Positions 1-8,539 are shown, numbered from the stretch's first letter. The stretch is 64,000 nt of DNA from JBEKCP01 sp049509515 (GCA_049509515.1 JBEKZV010000002.1:62001-126000), one strand, 5' to 3'. Made by a program: numbers and translations. The notes: generated by a model from the letters alone, not told the origin.

Positions 1-267
1 CTGGATGTCAACGTCGGCCCCGCGGAGAAGTTCATCGGCCTGGCCAAAATCCCGTCCGACCGCGAGCGGAGCGTCGTCCTCCAGACCGGAGGCGACGTGT
101 CGGTGGTATGGCTCAACGGGAAACAAGTCTGCCGGAACGAGTGGCTTCGCGGCTGGCACCCCGGCCGCGACGCCACCCCGGTCGCCCTCCGCTCGGGGAC
201 CAACACGCTCGTGGTCGAGACCGGGCGGAACTGCTGGATCCGCATCAGCGCCAAGCCGCTGTGGTGA
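1..267 (+). CDS. C-terminal fragment of an unidentified protein
   Basis: The frame is open from the first base and stops at TGA 265-267, giving 88 residues whose beginning lies outside the window. The visible piece alternates short beta-like segments (VVLQTGGDVSVVWLNGK, then TNTLVVETGRNCWIRISAK). It resembles the last strands of a galactose-binding-like beta-sandwich, where a WLNG turn and an N-x-L-V-V-E strand are common. That reading is by eye only. The enzyme or carrier domain it belonged to cannot be named from this part. Confidence 0.6.
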   Translation: MDVNVGPAEKFIGLAKIPSDRERSVVLQTGGDVSVVWLNGKQVCRNEWLRGWHPGRDATPVALRSGTNTLVVETGRNCWIRISAKPLW

Positions 268-377
268 CCGGCGGGAAAGCGGGCATCGCTGATATCAGTC
301 CACTTCTTGCCGCCGGCCTCCCTTAACTCCACCAAGTCCGCCGGTACCAGTGACGTTGCCTTTCTTGGCCCCCGTCC

Positions 378-809
378 TTACGCCGTCTGTAGCGACATAT
401 CGCCAGCAGCCTTCGCAAGTTGCCTGAATGCATCGCGCAGATTCTCGTCATCAACACCACCGCGAAACGACCAGAAGACCATCGAGAGCTTCGCGCCTTG
501 GTGCTCCACCTGCAAGAAATTCGGAAGGTCTTCGAGGATGCCCGAGATTCCCTTGATGCGGCAGCCAACGATTTCCTTGGATTCAATCGAGCGATACAGT
601 GTTACGTGGTCGGTCAGCCGCTCCGAGTAGTCCGCATCGGGTTCGAAGTACGCGGTAAGCGCGTCCGCTTCACGGCTGATGGCGAGGTACGGACGAAAGG
701 GACCGTCGCCGATTTGGGTCGCAAGGAAGTTTCTCAGGTCTGTGGCCATTTCCCGTTCGGGGTTGCTCGGATGTCGAGCCTCGAACTCAATTCTCCATCG
801 AGTTCCCAT
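378..809 (-). CDS. Hypothetical protein, 143 aa
   Basis: I do not recognise this protein with certainty. It is mixed alpha/beta with no signal peptide or membrane segment. The central part (YSERLTDHVTLYRS, then EIVGCRIKGI) resembles the repeat core of DUF2283-like proteins, in which a short beta unit ends in an E-I-x-G motif, so it may be a small soluble accessory or antitoxin-like protein. The ATG at 809 is preferred to an upstream TTG at 818. Base composition is less GC-rich than the flanking metabolic genes, which fits an accessory origin. No obvious operon partner: the next minus-strand gene upstream is about 280 bp away. Confidence 0.6.
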   Translation of the reverse strand: MGTRWRIEFEARHPSNPEREMATDLRNFLATQIGDGPFRPYLAISREADALTAYFEPDADYSERLTDHVTLYRSIESKEIVGCRIKGISGILEDLPNFLQVEHQGAKLSMVFWSFRGGVDDENLRDAFRQLAKAAGDMSLQTA

Positions 810-1092
810 GAAAGGCAAATGCTAATTGCCGATCCTTCTACTGTCAAGGGAGTTGCGGCCACGAGGATTGCGGCCAAGGGGCCCGTTTTCAATGCCGCCT
901 AATCTGAGTTGTCGGCAAATAACCACCCAAGAGAAGCATCTGCTGTGGGCGATCTTCCACCCGCAATGCCTTGCCAGGGCCTCGCAGGCCAAGTCGTCAT
1001 GCTAGTCGTCCGATGTAGTCATGTCAAGGGCCTGCTTCCTGCTACATCTGGATTCACGCAACCTTATTTGTTTCCGGGATCGCCGGTCCGCG

Positions 1093-2565
1093 CTATTCGA
1101 TCGTCCGCGGCGGCGGCTTGGCCTGGCCGGGCGAGCCGAGGCGCATGACGCGGTCGGGGGAAACCAGCTCGTCGAACTCCGGGCCGGTCAACAGGCCGTG
1201 ATCCACCACCAGGTGCCGCAAGTTCTGCTGGGCCTCCTCGTCGCTGCCGGTGAGGTGTTCGGCCAGGTGCTCGGCCGCCTCGTAGCCGATCCGCTCGACC
1301 AGGGCGGTCAGGGTGGCGGTGCTGTCGTGGACGTGGCGGCGGCACTGGCGGCGGTCGGCCTCGATGCCCGCCACGCACAGCCGGGCGAAGATGTCGCATG
1401 CCCACCGGAGCAGGTCCAGCGATTCCAGCAGGTTTTCGGCCACCAGCGGCAGGAAGGCATTCAGCTCCAGGTTGCCGGCCGAGCAGGCCTGGACGATCAC
1501 CTGGTCGTTGCCCAGCACCGTCATGGCCGCCTGGACGACGGCCTCGGGGATGACGGGGTTGATCTTGCCGGGCATGATCGAGGAGCCGGCCTGGCGGGCG
1601 GGCAGGCGGATTTCGCTCAGGCCGGCGTGCGGCCCGCTGGAGAGCAGCCGCAGGTCGTTGCCGATCTTCAGCAGACTGCTCGCCAGGGCCCGCAAGATCC
1701 CGCTGACCTCGACGAAGACGTCGGCGTTCTGGGTGGCCTCGACCAGGTTTTCGGCGCGGGCCAGTCCCAGGCCGGTGATCTGGCGGAGCTGGTCGACGAC
1801 GCGGAACACGTAGGCCCGCGGGGCGCCCACCGTCGTGCCCACGGCGGTCCCGCCCAGGTTGACCACCCGCAGCCGCTCCTGGCACTTCGAGATCCGCCAG
1901 CGGTCGCGAGCGATGGCCTCGGCGTAGGCCGACATCTCGTGCCCGAGCGTCACGAGCACGGCGTCCTGCAACTCGGTGCGGCCGATCTTGACCACGCCGG
2001 CGAACTCCCGCTCCTTGTGCTGGAAGGCCTCCAGGAGTGCGATCACCTTGGGCTCCAGGTCCCGCAGGGAGTGGCTGGCCGCCACGCGGAGCGCGGTGGG
2101 ATAGGTGTCGTTGGTGGACTGGTGGAGGTTGATGTCGTCGTGGGGATTGACGGCGGCGTAATCGCCCGGCGGGCGGCCGAGGAGCTGCAGGGCCCGGTTG
2201 GCCAGGACCTCGTTGACGTTCATGTTGGTCGAGGTGCCGGCGCCGCCCTGGAGGGCATCGACGAGAATGTGGGCGTCGAGCCGGCCGTCGATCATTTCCC
2301 GGCAGGCGGCCTCGATGGCCGCGAACTTGGGCTCGTCCCATGCGCCCAGCTCGTGGTTGGTGCGGGCGGCGGCCAGCTTGACCGCCCCGTAGGCGTGGAT
2401 CAGCCCGGGGTGGACCGGCCGGCCGGCCAGGGGGAAGTTCTCCACCGCCCGCAGCGTATGGATGCCCCACAGCGCGTCGGCCGGGACCTCGCGCTGGCCC
2501 AACAGGTCGGTTTCTTGGCGGTAGGCGGTCACGGGCTTGCGGAACCAAGAGCCATGTTGGGGCAC
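1093..2565 (-). CDS. aspA: Aspartate ammonia-lyase
   Basis: Deaminates L-aspartate to fumarate and ammonia in the cytoplasm. The fumarase/aspartase superfamily layout is complete: N-M-N-V-N-E near residues 114-119, S-T-N-D-T-Y-P-T near 150-157, G-R-T-E-L-Q-D-A near 195-202, and the flexible catalytic-serine loop GSSIMPGKINPVIPE at 327-341. The length of 490 aa is normal. The first start is a GTG at 2565, only 6 bp after the stop of the HNH nuclease gene; homologues usually begin nearer the GTG at 2532, so the first 11 residues may be junction sequence. It lies downstream of hydE and hydG, separated from them by a Septu-like pair. aspA is, to my knowledge, a recurring neighbour of hydrogenase maturation genes, perhaps as an ammonia source for cofactor assembly; that role is inferred. 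Confidence 0.93.
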   Translation of the reverse strand: MPQHGSWFRKPVTAYRQETDLLGQREVPADALWGIHTLRAVENFPLAGRPVHPGLIHAYGAVKLAAARTNHELGAWDEPKFAAIEAACREMIDGRLDAHILVDALQGGAGTSTNMNVNEVLANRALQLLGRPPGDYAAVNPHDDINLHQSTNDTYPTALRVAASHSLRDLEPKVIALLEAFQHKEREFAGVVKIGRTELQDAVLVTLGHEMSAYAEAIARDRWRISKCQERLRVVNLGGTAVGTTVGAPRAYVFRVVDQLRQITGLGLARAENLVEATQNADVFVEVSGILRALASSLLKIGNDLRLLSSGPHAGLSEIRLPARQAGSSIMPGKINPVIPEAVVQAAMTVLGNDQVIVQACSAGNLELNAFLPLVAENLLESLDLLRWACDIFARLCVAGIEADRRQCRRHVHDSTATLTALVERIGYEAAEHLAEHLTGSDEEAQQNLRHLVVDHGLLTGPEFDELVSPDRVMRLGSPGQAKPPPRTIE

Positions 2566-2571
2566 GACACC

Positions 2572-3321
2572 TTATTGCGATATTTCATCCACGATCGACT
2601 GCCAGACACCGGGGTGACCGTTGCGAAGTTTCGAGAACGGCGGTAAACAACTACCGTCCCTCAAGAAGTACCATTGAACCAGACCGTAGTGTTCATGGTC
2701 GCGAATCTCCTCTAAGAGCTCGCGTTGCAATTCCGGAGGGTCTCGACGCTCAGAAAGACCGGTCAGGAACCGTTGCACGGCCCTATGAAGCGAGCGGGAA
2801 ACCCGCTTGCGGCCTTCGGCGACAGCCTCGATGTTCAACGGGAGAATCGCGTCATCGGCGGTGTGTTCCCCCTTGGGGTCGCTAGTGCCGGTGTCGGCAT
2901 GGAATCTGGCGGTGATGAGGCCGGTGCCGGGTTCGAAGAAGAGGTAGTCCCAAGGGTCTTCGGCCGTTGGATCAATTAGAAGGGGCTTGCCATCCGGGTC
3001 GAGATCAAACCGATTGCCCTTCGCCTGATTGCACCCACTGCAGACCCACAGCAGGTTCTCCCAAAGGAACGCCCTCTGTTTATAGGGAACCATCGGCCAG
3101 AAATGATCGACTTGAGTGCCACGGGAGTCTTCGCAGAACATGCACCGCTGGCGATCCCCTGACATGCGCGCGAGCGTATCGACCACCTCACCCATCGTTT
3201 TGGTCTTACGAGCCGTCTCCCAGCTCTTCCGGCAATCGCTCCCAGCATTCACCTCGAGCTGCTTACGCGCAAGATAACGCTGGGGCCGCCCGTTCAAGGC
3301 GACGCGTCTGATCCCGCGCAT
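2572..3321 (-). CDS. ptuB: HNH endonuclease, Septu PtuB-like
   Basis: A 249-aa protein with a zinc-supported HNH core: C60-x2-C63, then V-D-H at 71-73, then C94-x2-C97-N98 followed by Q-A-K-G-N-R-F. This C-x2-C / D-H / C-x2-C-N-x3-G arrangement matches the HNH nucleases that act as effector in Septu anti-phage systems and in Ec78-type retrons (TIGR02646-like). Its start overlaps the 3' end of the ATPase gene by 28 bp, so the two are translationally coupled. In Septu the ATPase controls a nuclease that cuts nucleic acid on infection; nothing here shows activity, but all HNH ligands are present. Composition is visibly less GC-rich than hydG and aspA on either side, suggesting transfer. Confidence 0.85.
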   Translation of the reverse strand: MRGIRRVALNGRPQRYLARKQLEVNAGSDCRKSWETARKTKTMGEVVDTLARMSGDRQRCMFCEDSRGTQVDHFWPMVPYKQRAFLWENLLWVCSGCNQAKGNRFDLDPDGKPLLIDPTAEDPWDYLFFEPGTGLITARFHADTGTSDPKGEHTADDAILPLNIEAVAEGRKRVSRSLHRAVQRFLTGLSERRDPPELQRELLEEIRDHEHYGLVQWYFLRDGSCLPPFSKLRNGHPGVWQSIVDEISQ

Positions 3322-4616
3322 AGTGCTGCGTCCCCGTCCTCGTCAAGCCGCACAAGGAACCCCAGTTGATGCTTCTTCTTGGCTTCGTCATCTGACAAAG
3401 CTCCAGCGGATTCCTTTGCCGCTAGCCTGGCGTACTCCCGACTTGCCGTGACAACCCGCGGAGATCGCGTGTTCTTCAAGCCAAACGCCGGGCTGAGCAA
3501 TATCGTGTCTGGCTTTGAGCGGACGATGTTCCAATAGTCATCTTCGCTGACCGGATACGGCGCCTCACCGGCTCCGGGGGCCGGCAGGTGGAAGATGCCG
3601 TTCTCGTCGGCAGCTTGGCAGATCATGGCACTGTGGGTGGTCACGATGAACTGAACATTTGGGAACCGCTCCTTCAGCCAGAACCCGATCGTGCGCTGCC
3701 ATTCGGGATGAAGGTGCGAGTCCATCTCGTCAATGAGGACTACCCCGGGGTGAGGTACGCCAAGATGCCCGTTGATGGCCGTTACCAGGTTCTCGTGCCC
3801 GTACACGTTGACCATATGCCTGAGTATGTCAACGAGCATCGCCAAAGCCGCCCGGTACCCTTCGCTCATGTCGGCAAGGGGTAGCACGACCTCCGAGGAG
3901 TCCCTCAGCGACAGGCCATCGGAGTCAACCTTATCGACCCGGACGCCGTTTCGCAGGAACTCATCGTTGAGTAGCCTTAGGACCTGCTCGAGGATATTGG
4001 TCTCCCTCGGCCGCCCTTCGAGTTTCTTATGGCTGAGATCGGTGAGCCACAGTTCACATTCGCCGAGGGTAGCATCCTCGCGGAACATCGTAACGAATCG
4101 CGCGACGCGGCCCGGGGTCGACATGACCCGCTGGGCGCTTGGCGACTCTCCGTACAGTCGTCGGAACGGCCCATACCCGCTGCAGAACCAGCCCGCGGGA
4201 TTCTCAGCCCACGGGCCGTGCTTCGGCCCCAACCCACCCGTCCAGTACTTGCGACCGCCGCTTTCCAGAAGCACCACGGGCCCCCCCGGGCTTTTCAAGG
4301 ACAGTTCCGACATAAACGGCCGTTCGTATCTACGACCCTGGGAGAAGTGGTCTACCTCACCAGGCACGATTTCCACCGCAATTACCGCCTCCGCGTAACC
4401 GCTCCGAACCCACCCTTGGAAAGACGGCTGAAGTGATCGGGCCGAGTCCGGCCCGACGAGCGCGATCGCGATCGCCTTGAGCAGGGTTGTCTTACCAGAA
4501 GCGTTATCCCCCGTAATCACCGTCCACCCGCGATACTCGCCGTCGGGGCGATCAAAGCGGAAATCCAAGCGGTCAAACCCCCGCACGTTCTCAAGGACAA
4601 CGCGTCTTATGTACAC
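3294..4616 (-). CDS. ptuA: AAA/ABC-type ATPase, Septu PtuA-like
   Basis: A 440-aa RecF/OLD-like P-loop ATPase: Walker A G-D-N-A-S-G-K-T-T at about 36-44, signature-like D-M-S-E-G-Y-R-A at 249-256, Walker B V-V-L-I-D-E-M-D followed by S-H-L-H-P at 292-304, and an H-loop T-T-H-S-A at 326-330. The S-H-L-H-P tail is typical of AAA_21/AAA_15 defence ATPases. GTG 4616 is chosen because GGAGGG lies 7 nt upstream; an upstream TTG (4646) and GTG (4631) lack this. The coupled HNH gene makes Septu (PtuAB) the best assignment. A lone retron-type partner is excluded in so far as no reverse transcriptase lies nearby. The pair interrupts an otherwise ordered hydE-hydG-aspA block. Confidence 0.85.
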   Translation of the reverse strand: MYIRRVVLENVRGFDRLDFRFDRPDGEYRGWTVITGDNASGKTTLLKAIAIALVGPDSARSLQPSFQGWVRSGYAEAVIAVEIVPGEVDHFSQGRRYERPFMSELSLKSPGGPVVLLESGGRKYWTGGLGPKHGPWAENPAGWFCSGYGPFRRLYGESPSAQRVMSTPGRVARFVTMFREDATLGECELWLTDLSHKKLEGRPRETNILEQVLRLLNDEFLRNGVRVDKVDSDGLSLRDSSEVVLPLADMSEGYRAALAMLVDILRHMVNVYGHENLVTAINGHLGVPHPGVVLIDEMDSHLHPEWQRTIGFWLKERFPNVQFIVTTHSAMICQAADENGIFHLPAPGAGEAPYPVSEDDYWNIVRSKPDTILLSPAFGLKNTRSPRVVTASREYARLAAKESAGALSDDEAKKKHQLGFLVRLDEDGDAALCAGSDASP

Positions 4617-4805
4617 TGAATGGCCCTCCACCGTGGGGGGAAACAATCAACGGAATCCCGGCGGCCTACGCCGGCGACCCGCGAACTGGCATTACGGCAA
4701 TCTAACCGCCGCAGCATTGATTGTCCATTGGCCCTACCCGTCATGCCGGGCACCGTTTTCAGTCCCTCCTCCGGCGGGAGAGGGATTGGTCTTTGCTCCT
4801 CTCAC

Positions 4806-6296
4806 TTAGAAGTGTAGGTCCCTCGCCCCGGTCTCGCGGATCCGCCGCAGCCGCTCGACGAGGTCCTGTTTTCGCTGCCCCTCGGGCAGCTTGGCCAATT
4901 CCTGCTCGATGATTCTCATGCCGGCGGCGCAGGTCTCCGCCGTGCCGTAGTCCATCAGGTATTCCATCAAGGTGGAAAGCGCGTTGGGCGTGCAGAAGTT
5001 CTGGATGAAGCCGGGGATGGCATACTCCATGAAGTGCTCGCCGGTGCGGCCCAGCCGGTAGCAGGCGGTGCAAAAACTGGGCAAGAAGCCGTCGGCCAGC
5101 AACTCGCGCATCACTTCGTCCAGCGGGCGGATGTCGCCCAGGCGGAACTGTTCCCGCTCCATCACTTGGGCCTGGCCGGTCTCGCTGTAGCCGCCCAACT
5201 CGATGCGGCTGCCGGCGTCGATCTGCGAGACGCCCAGTCCCAGCACCTCGCGCCTGAGGGCGGGGCTTTCCCGGGCGGTGCAGATCAATCCCGTGTAGGG
5301 CACCGAAAGCCGCAGGATGGCCACGAGCCGCTTGAACTCGTGGTCGCCCACCAGGCTGGTTTCCTCCAGCCGCACTCCGCTGGCCGGCTGCAGCCTGGGG
5401 AAGCTGATCGTGTGCGGCCCGACGCGGTAGTGCTTCTGGAGGTGCAAGGCGTGGGCCACCAGGCCGAGGACTTCGAACCGCCAGTCGCCCAGCCCGAACA
5501 GGGCCCCGATGCCCACGTCGTCGCAGCCCGCCTCGATGGCCCGCGCCACGCCGTCCAGCCGCCAGAGGAAATCGCCCTTGCGGGTGCCGGTGGGGTGGAC
5601 GCGGGCATAGGTGGCGTGGTGGTAGGTCTCCTGGAAGATCTGGTAGGTGCCGATGCCGGCCGCCTTGACCACCGCATAGCCGGCATGGTCCAGCGGGGCG
5701 GCGTTGATGTTGACCCGGCGGATGCCGCCGGGGGCCGCCGGAGTCGCACTGCTTGTTTCCGGGCACCATGCGCCGCATGGTCGCGGCACACAGGGCTTTG
5801 CCTCCCGGACGGCGTAGACCTGGCGGACGCAATCGGCCATGAACGCGGCGTCGTAGCGCGGGTGCTCGCCGAAGACCAGGATCAGCCGCTTGTGACCGCG
5901 GGCCAACAGGGCCGCCACCTCCGCGCGGAGGTCCTCCGGGCTGAGCGTGCGGCGGACCACCCGCGAGTTCGAGCGGCGGAACGCACAGTAGATGCAGTCG
6001 TTCGTGCAATGGCTGCCGACGTACAAGGGCGCGAACAGCACGATGCGGTTGCCGTACACGTCGCGCTTCAGTTGCCGGGCGGCGTCGAAGATCTGTTCGC
6101 AGTCGGCCGGGCCGTCGGAGGCCAGGAGCACGGCCGCCTCCTCGACCTCCAGCGGCTCCTTGGCCATGCTCTTGGCGATCACGTCCCGGAGCCGGCCCGG
6201 CGGGGGCTTCTCCGCCAGCAGTCCTTCGAGGTGCGGCTGGTCGATGAAGTCGCAGCCGCTGGCGCTGAGCCGCGTGCGGTCAATGATCGAGAGCAT
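4806..6296 (-). CDS. hydG: [FeFe] hydrogenase H-cluster radical SAM maturase HydG
   Basis: Tyrosine lyase that makes CO, cyanide and an Fe-bound synthon for the diiron hydrogenase cofactor. From ATG 6296 the protein has 496 aa. The radical SAM triad C97-x3-C101-x2-C104 is intact, and so is the HydG-specific C-terminal C409-x2-C412-x22-C435 that holds the auxiliary cluster, which separates it from ThiH. The start overlaps the hydE stop by 17 bp. An unusual Cys/Pro/Ala-rich insert of about 24 residues, just before the conserved R-R-V-N-I-N-A-A-P-L-D stretch, coincides with a palindromic repeat (5761-5785). HydF and the hydrogenase itself are not in the window. Confidence 0.95.
   Translation of the reverse strand: MLSIIDRTRLSASGCDFIDQPHLEGLLAEKPPPGRLRDVIAKSMAKEPLEVEEAAVLLASDGPADCEQIFDAARQLKRDVYGNRIVLFAPLYVGSHCTNDCIYCAFRRSNSRVVRRTLSPEDLRAEVAALLARGHKRLILVFGEHPRYDAAFMADCVRQVYAVREAKPCVPRPCGAWCPETSSATPAAPGGIRRVNINAAPLDHAGYAVVKAAGIGTYQIFQETYHHATYARVHPTGTRKGDFLWRLDGVARAIEAGCDDVGIGALFGLGDWRFEVLGLVAHALHLQKHYRVGPHTISFPRLQPASGVRLEETSLVGDHEFKRLVAILRLSVPYTGLICTARESPALRREVLGLGVSQIDAGSRIELGGYSETGQAQVMEREQFRLGDIRPLDEVMRELLADGFLPSFCTACYRLGRTGEHFMEYAIPGFIQNFCTPNALSTLMEYLMDYGTAETCAAGMRIIEQELAKLPEGQRKQDLVERLRRIRETGARDLHF
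5761..5785. repeat. REP-like palindrome inside hydG
   Basis: Core CACCATGCGCCGCATGGT forms a near-perfect inverted repeat. The same palindrome, with small changes, recurs at 12224-12255, 20772-20796, 46417-46440 and inside the larger elements at 8621-8741 and 19909-20010. Here it is translated as part of an insert absent from the HydG sequences I know. Confidence 0.7.
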
Positions 6297-7449
6297 AGGT
6301 GTATCGCGGTGCGTCGCCGCGGCCGCGTCCCACGGAGCGGCCAAGGCTTTCGATGCGGGCCCGGCAGCAAGCGAGGCACTGCTCGGCCGTCTCGCGGAGG
6401 CACGCCTTGTTCGGGTAAATCTCGTAGTGGATGCGGTACTGCGGCGGGGTGAGGTTGGGCATGATCACGTTGGCGCCCCGCAACAGTCCCAACTCCCGCC
6501 CCCGGCGGAGGTTCAACGTCGCCAGGGCCGTCGTGCTGGGGATGTTCGCCCGCGGACACGCCAGCCGCGCCAGCGCGATCACCTTGTAAGTCATCAGCTC
6601 GGTGGCGGGAACCTGATCTTGGGTCTTGGGTCTTGGGTCTTGGGTCTTGGGTTCTTGGCCTTCGGTCTGACAACCAAGACCTAAGACCAAAGACCTAAGG
6701 CCGATTCCCCGTTCCCCCTGTCCCCCGACCCCTGTCCCGCGTCCCGTGTGCCCCAGCGGCGTGTGTGGATGGGCCAGGTACGGCCCCACCCCGATCATGT
6801 CCAGGTCCAGCGTGCGGAACAGGTCGATATCCCGGGCCAGGTCGCCGTAGGTCTGCCCCGGGATGCCGATCATCACCCCGCTGCCCACTTCGTAGCCCAG
6901 CCGCCGCAGGGTGCCCAACAGGGCGATGCGGTCCGAGACCCGCCCCGGGTGCCCGTTGGCGGGCGGCGGCGGGTGGATCCGCTCGTAGAGGCCCCGGTTG
7001 GAGGTCTCGAATCGCAAGAGGTAGCGATCCGCCCCGGCCTGCCGCCACAAGGCCAATTCGTCTTCGTCGCGCTCGCCGAGGCTCAGGGTCACCGCCAGTG
7101 GGGTCCGGCGCTTGATCTCCCGCACCAGGTCGGCCATCCAGTCGGCCGTGATGCCCGGGTCTTCCCCCGATTGCAGGACGACCGTCCCGTAGCCCAGCGC
7201 CACGGCTTGGCGGGCACAAGCGAGCACCTCGTCGCGGGACATCCGGTACCGCGGCAGCCTGTGGTTTTCGGCCCGCAGCCCGCAGTAGGCGCACAGCCGA
7301 ACACAGTGGTTGGACAACTCGACCAGCCCCCGCAGGTGGACGGCTTGGCCTACGCCTCTCTGGCGGGCCAAGTCGGCGTGTTGCCAGAGCTGGGCCAGCC
7401 GGGATTGCTCGGTCTCGCGGAGCCAGTCGGTAATTTGGGGAAGCTGCAT
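6280..7449 (-). CDS. hydE: [FeFe] hydrogenase H-cluster radical SAM maturase HydE
   Basis: BioB-like radical SAM enzyme acting after HydG in H-cluster assembly. The cluster motif C49-x3-C53-x2-C56 is present, with the HydE-typical G-x-R-x-x-N after it, and later F-E-T-S-N, G-V-M-I-G-I-P-G-Q-T and G-V-G-P-Y-L-x-H-P. It has 389 aa, about 40 more than usual. The excess lies at residues 235-279 (T-G-R-G... to ...K-T-Q-D-Q), between H-P-H-T-P-L and M-T-Y-K-V-I-A-L-A-R, and is encoded by a heptanucleotide repeat tract of the kind found between genes elsewhere in this window. The reading frame is kept. It heads the operon with hydG; a TATAAT lies 35 bp upstream of the start. Confidence 0.93.
   Translation of the reverse strand: MQLPQITDWLRETEQSRLAQLWQHADLARQRGVGQAVHLRGLVELSNHCVRLCAYCGLRAENHRLPRYRMSRDEVLACARQAVALGYGTVVLQSGEDPGITADWMADLVREIKRRTPLAVTLSLGERDEDELALWRQAGADRYLLRFETSNRGLYERIHPPPPANGHPGRVSDRIALLGTLRRLGYEVGSGVMIGIPGQTYGDLARDIDLFRTLDLDMIGVGPYLAHPHTPLGHTGRGTGVGGQGERGIGLRSLVLGLGCQTEGQEPKTQDPRPKTQDQVPATELMTYKVIALARLACPRANIPSTTALATLNLRRGRELGLLRGANVIMPNLTPPQYRIHYEIYPNKACLRETAEQCLACCRARIESLGRSVGRGRGDAPRYTYALDH
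6622..6705. repeat. Heptanucleotide GGGTCTT tract inside hydE
   Basis: Four to five tandem copies of TGGGTCT followed by a degenerate opposite-strand half (AAGACCTAAGACC-like). The intergenic stretch at 43155-43205 has the same make-up. Here it is in frame within hydE. Confidence 0.85.
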
Positions 7450-7483
7450 GGAGGCGGAAATCTGCGGGCACCCCGCCTAATCC

Positions 7484-7489
7484 ATTATA
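7484..7489 (-). promoter_or_regulatory. Candidate -10 box for hydE-hydG
   Basis: A perfect TATAAT on the minus strand, 35 bp before the hydE start, stands out in GC-rich DNA. No convincing -35 box is seen 16-18 bp upstream. Confidence 0.45.
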
Positions 7490-7519
7490 TCCCCCACGCC
7501 CAGCCCGGAAAGCGACGGA

Positions 7520-8539
7520 CTACATCTTGCTCATCCGCTCGATCAGATCGACGGTCCGGCAGCTATAACCCCACTCGTTGTCGTACCAACTGACGACCTT
7601 CAGCAGGGTGTCGCCGATGAGCATGGTCTGGTCGGCGGCGAAGATCGAGCTGGCCGGGTCGCCGATCACGTCGCTGGAGACGATGGCGTCCTCGGTGTAC
7701 TTGAGGAAGCCGCGCATGGGGCCGGCGGCGGCCTCCTTCATGGCGGCGTTGACCGCCTCCTTGGTGGCCGGCTTGGCCAGCTCGACCACCAGGTCCACGA
7801 CGCTGCCGGTCGGCACCGGCACGCGCATCGAGATGCCGGTCATCTTGCCCTTCAGGGCCGGGATCACCAGCCCGACCGCCTTGGCGGCTCCAGTGCTGGT
7901 GGGGATGATGTTCAGCGCGGCCGCCCGGCAGCGATACAGGTCCTTGTGCGGCAGGTCCAGCACCCGCTGGTCGTTCGTGTAGGCGTGGATGGTCGTCATC
8001 AGGCCCTTGACGATGCCGAACTTCTCCTGGAGCACCTTGGCCACGGGCGCCAGGCAGTTGGTGGTGCAGCTTGCGTTGGAGATGCACTTCATCGCCGGGG
8101 TGAGCCGGTCGTCGTTCACGCCCAGCACGCAGGTCAGATCGGGCTCGTCCTTGGCCGGGGCGCTGAGGACCACCTTCTTCGCGCCGGCGGCCAGGTGGGT
8201 GGCGTAGCCGGCCTTGTCCGGGCCGCCGCGGGACGTGAAGATGCCGGTGCTCTCGACCACTATGTCCGCGCCCAGCGTGCCCCAGGGGAGCGTGGCCGGG
8301 TCCTTGATCGCCATGGCCTTGATCTTCTTGCCGTTGACCACAATGCTCTCCGGCTCGGCGGAGACCTCGCCCTGGAACCGGCGGTGGACGCTGTCGTACT
8401 TCAGCAGGTACGCCAGGGTCTTGGTGTCCGTGATGTCGTTGATGCCCACCACGTCGAAGGCCCCCGACTTCTCCATGAGCCGCCGGAAGACCAACCGCCC
8501 GATCCGCCCGAATCCGTTGATACCAACACGAATGGCCAC
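7520..8539 (-). CDS. gapA: Type I glyceraldehyde-3-phosphate dehydrogenase
   Basis: Glycolytic enzyme oxidising glyceraldehyde 3-phosphate to 1,3-bisphosphoglycerate with NAD. The N-terminus reads A-I-R-V-G-I-N-G-F-G-R-I-G-R (nucleotide fold) and the active-site S-N-A-S-C-T-T-N-C-L-A-P is intact, as is the C-terminal W-Y-D-N-E-W-G-Y-S. The start is a GTG at 8539 with AAGGAGAAC ending just upstream; the longer reading frame adds 38 residues that include repeat DNA and should be ignored. That gives 339 aa, the usual size. It reads in the same direction as hydE with 70 bp between, but hydE seems to have its own -10 box. Confidence 0.97.
   Translation of the reverse strand: MAIRVGINGFGRIGRLVFRRLMEKSGAFDVVGINDITDTKTLAYLLKYDSVHRRFQGEVSAEPESIVVNGKKIKAMAIKDPATLPWGTLGADIVVESTGIFTSRGGPDKAGYATHLAAGAKKVVLSAPAKDEPDLTCVLGVNDDRLTPAMKCISNASCTTNCLAPVAKVLQEKFGIVKGLMTTIHAYTNDQRVLDLPHKDLYRCRAAALNIIPTSTGAAKAVGLVIPALKGKMTGISMRVPVPTGSVVDLVVELAKPATKEAVNAAMKEAAAGPMRGFLKYTEDAIVSSDVIGDPASSIFAADQTMLIGDTLLKVVSWYDNEWGYSCRTVDLIERMSKM

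Noticed and set aside
1021..2646. Plus-strand frame of 541 codons opposite aspA
   Set aside because: Shadow of aspA; all aspartase motifs are on the minus strand.
2572..4646. Retron of the Ec78 type
   Set aside because: The ATPase and HNH pair would fit, but there is no reverse transcriptase gene next to it.
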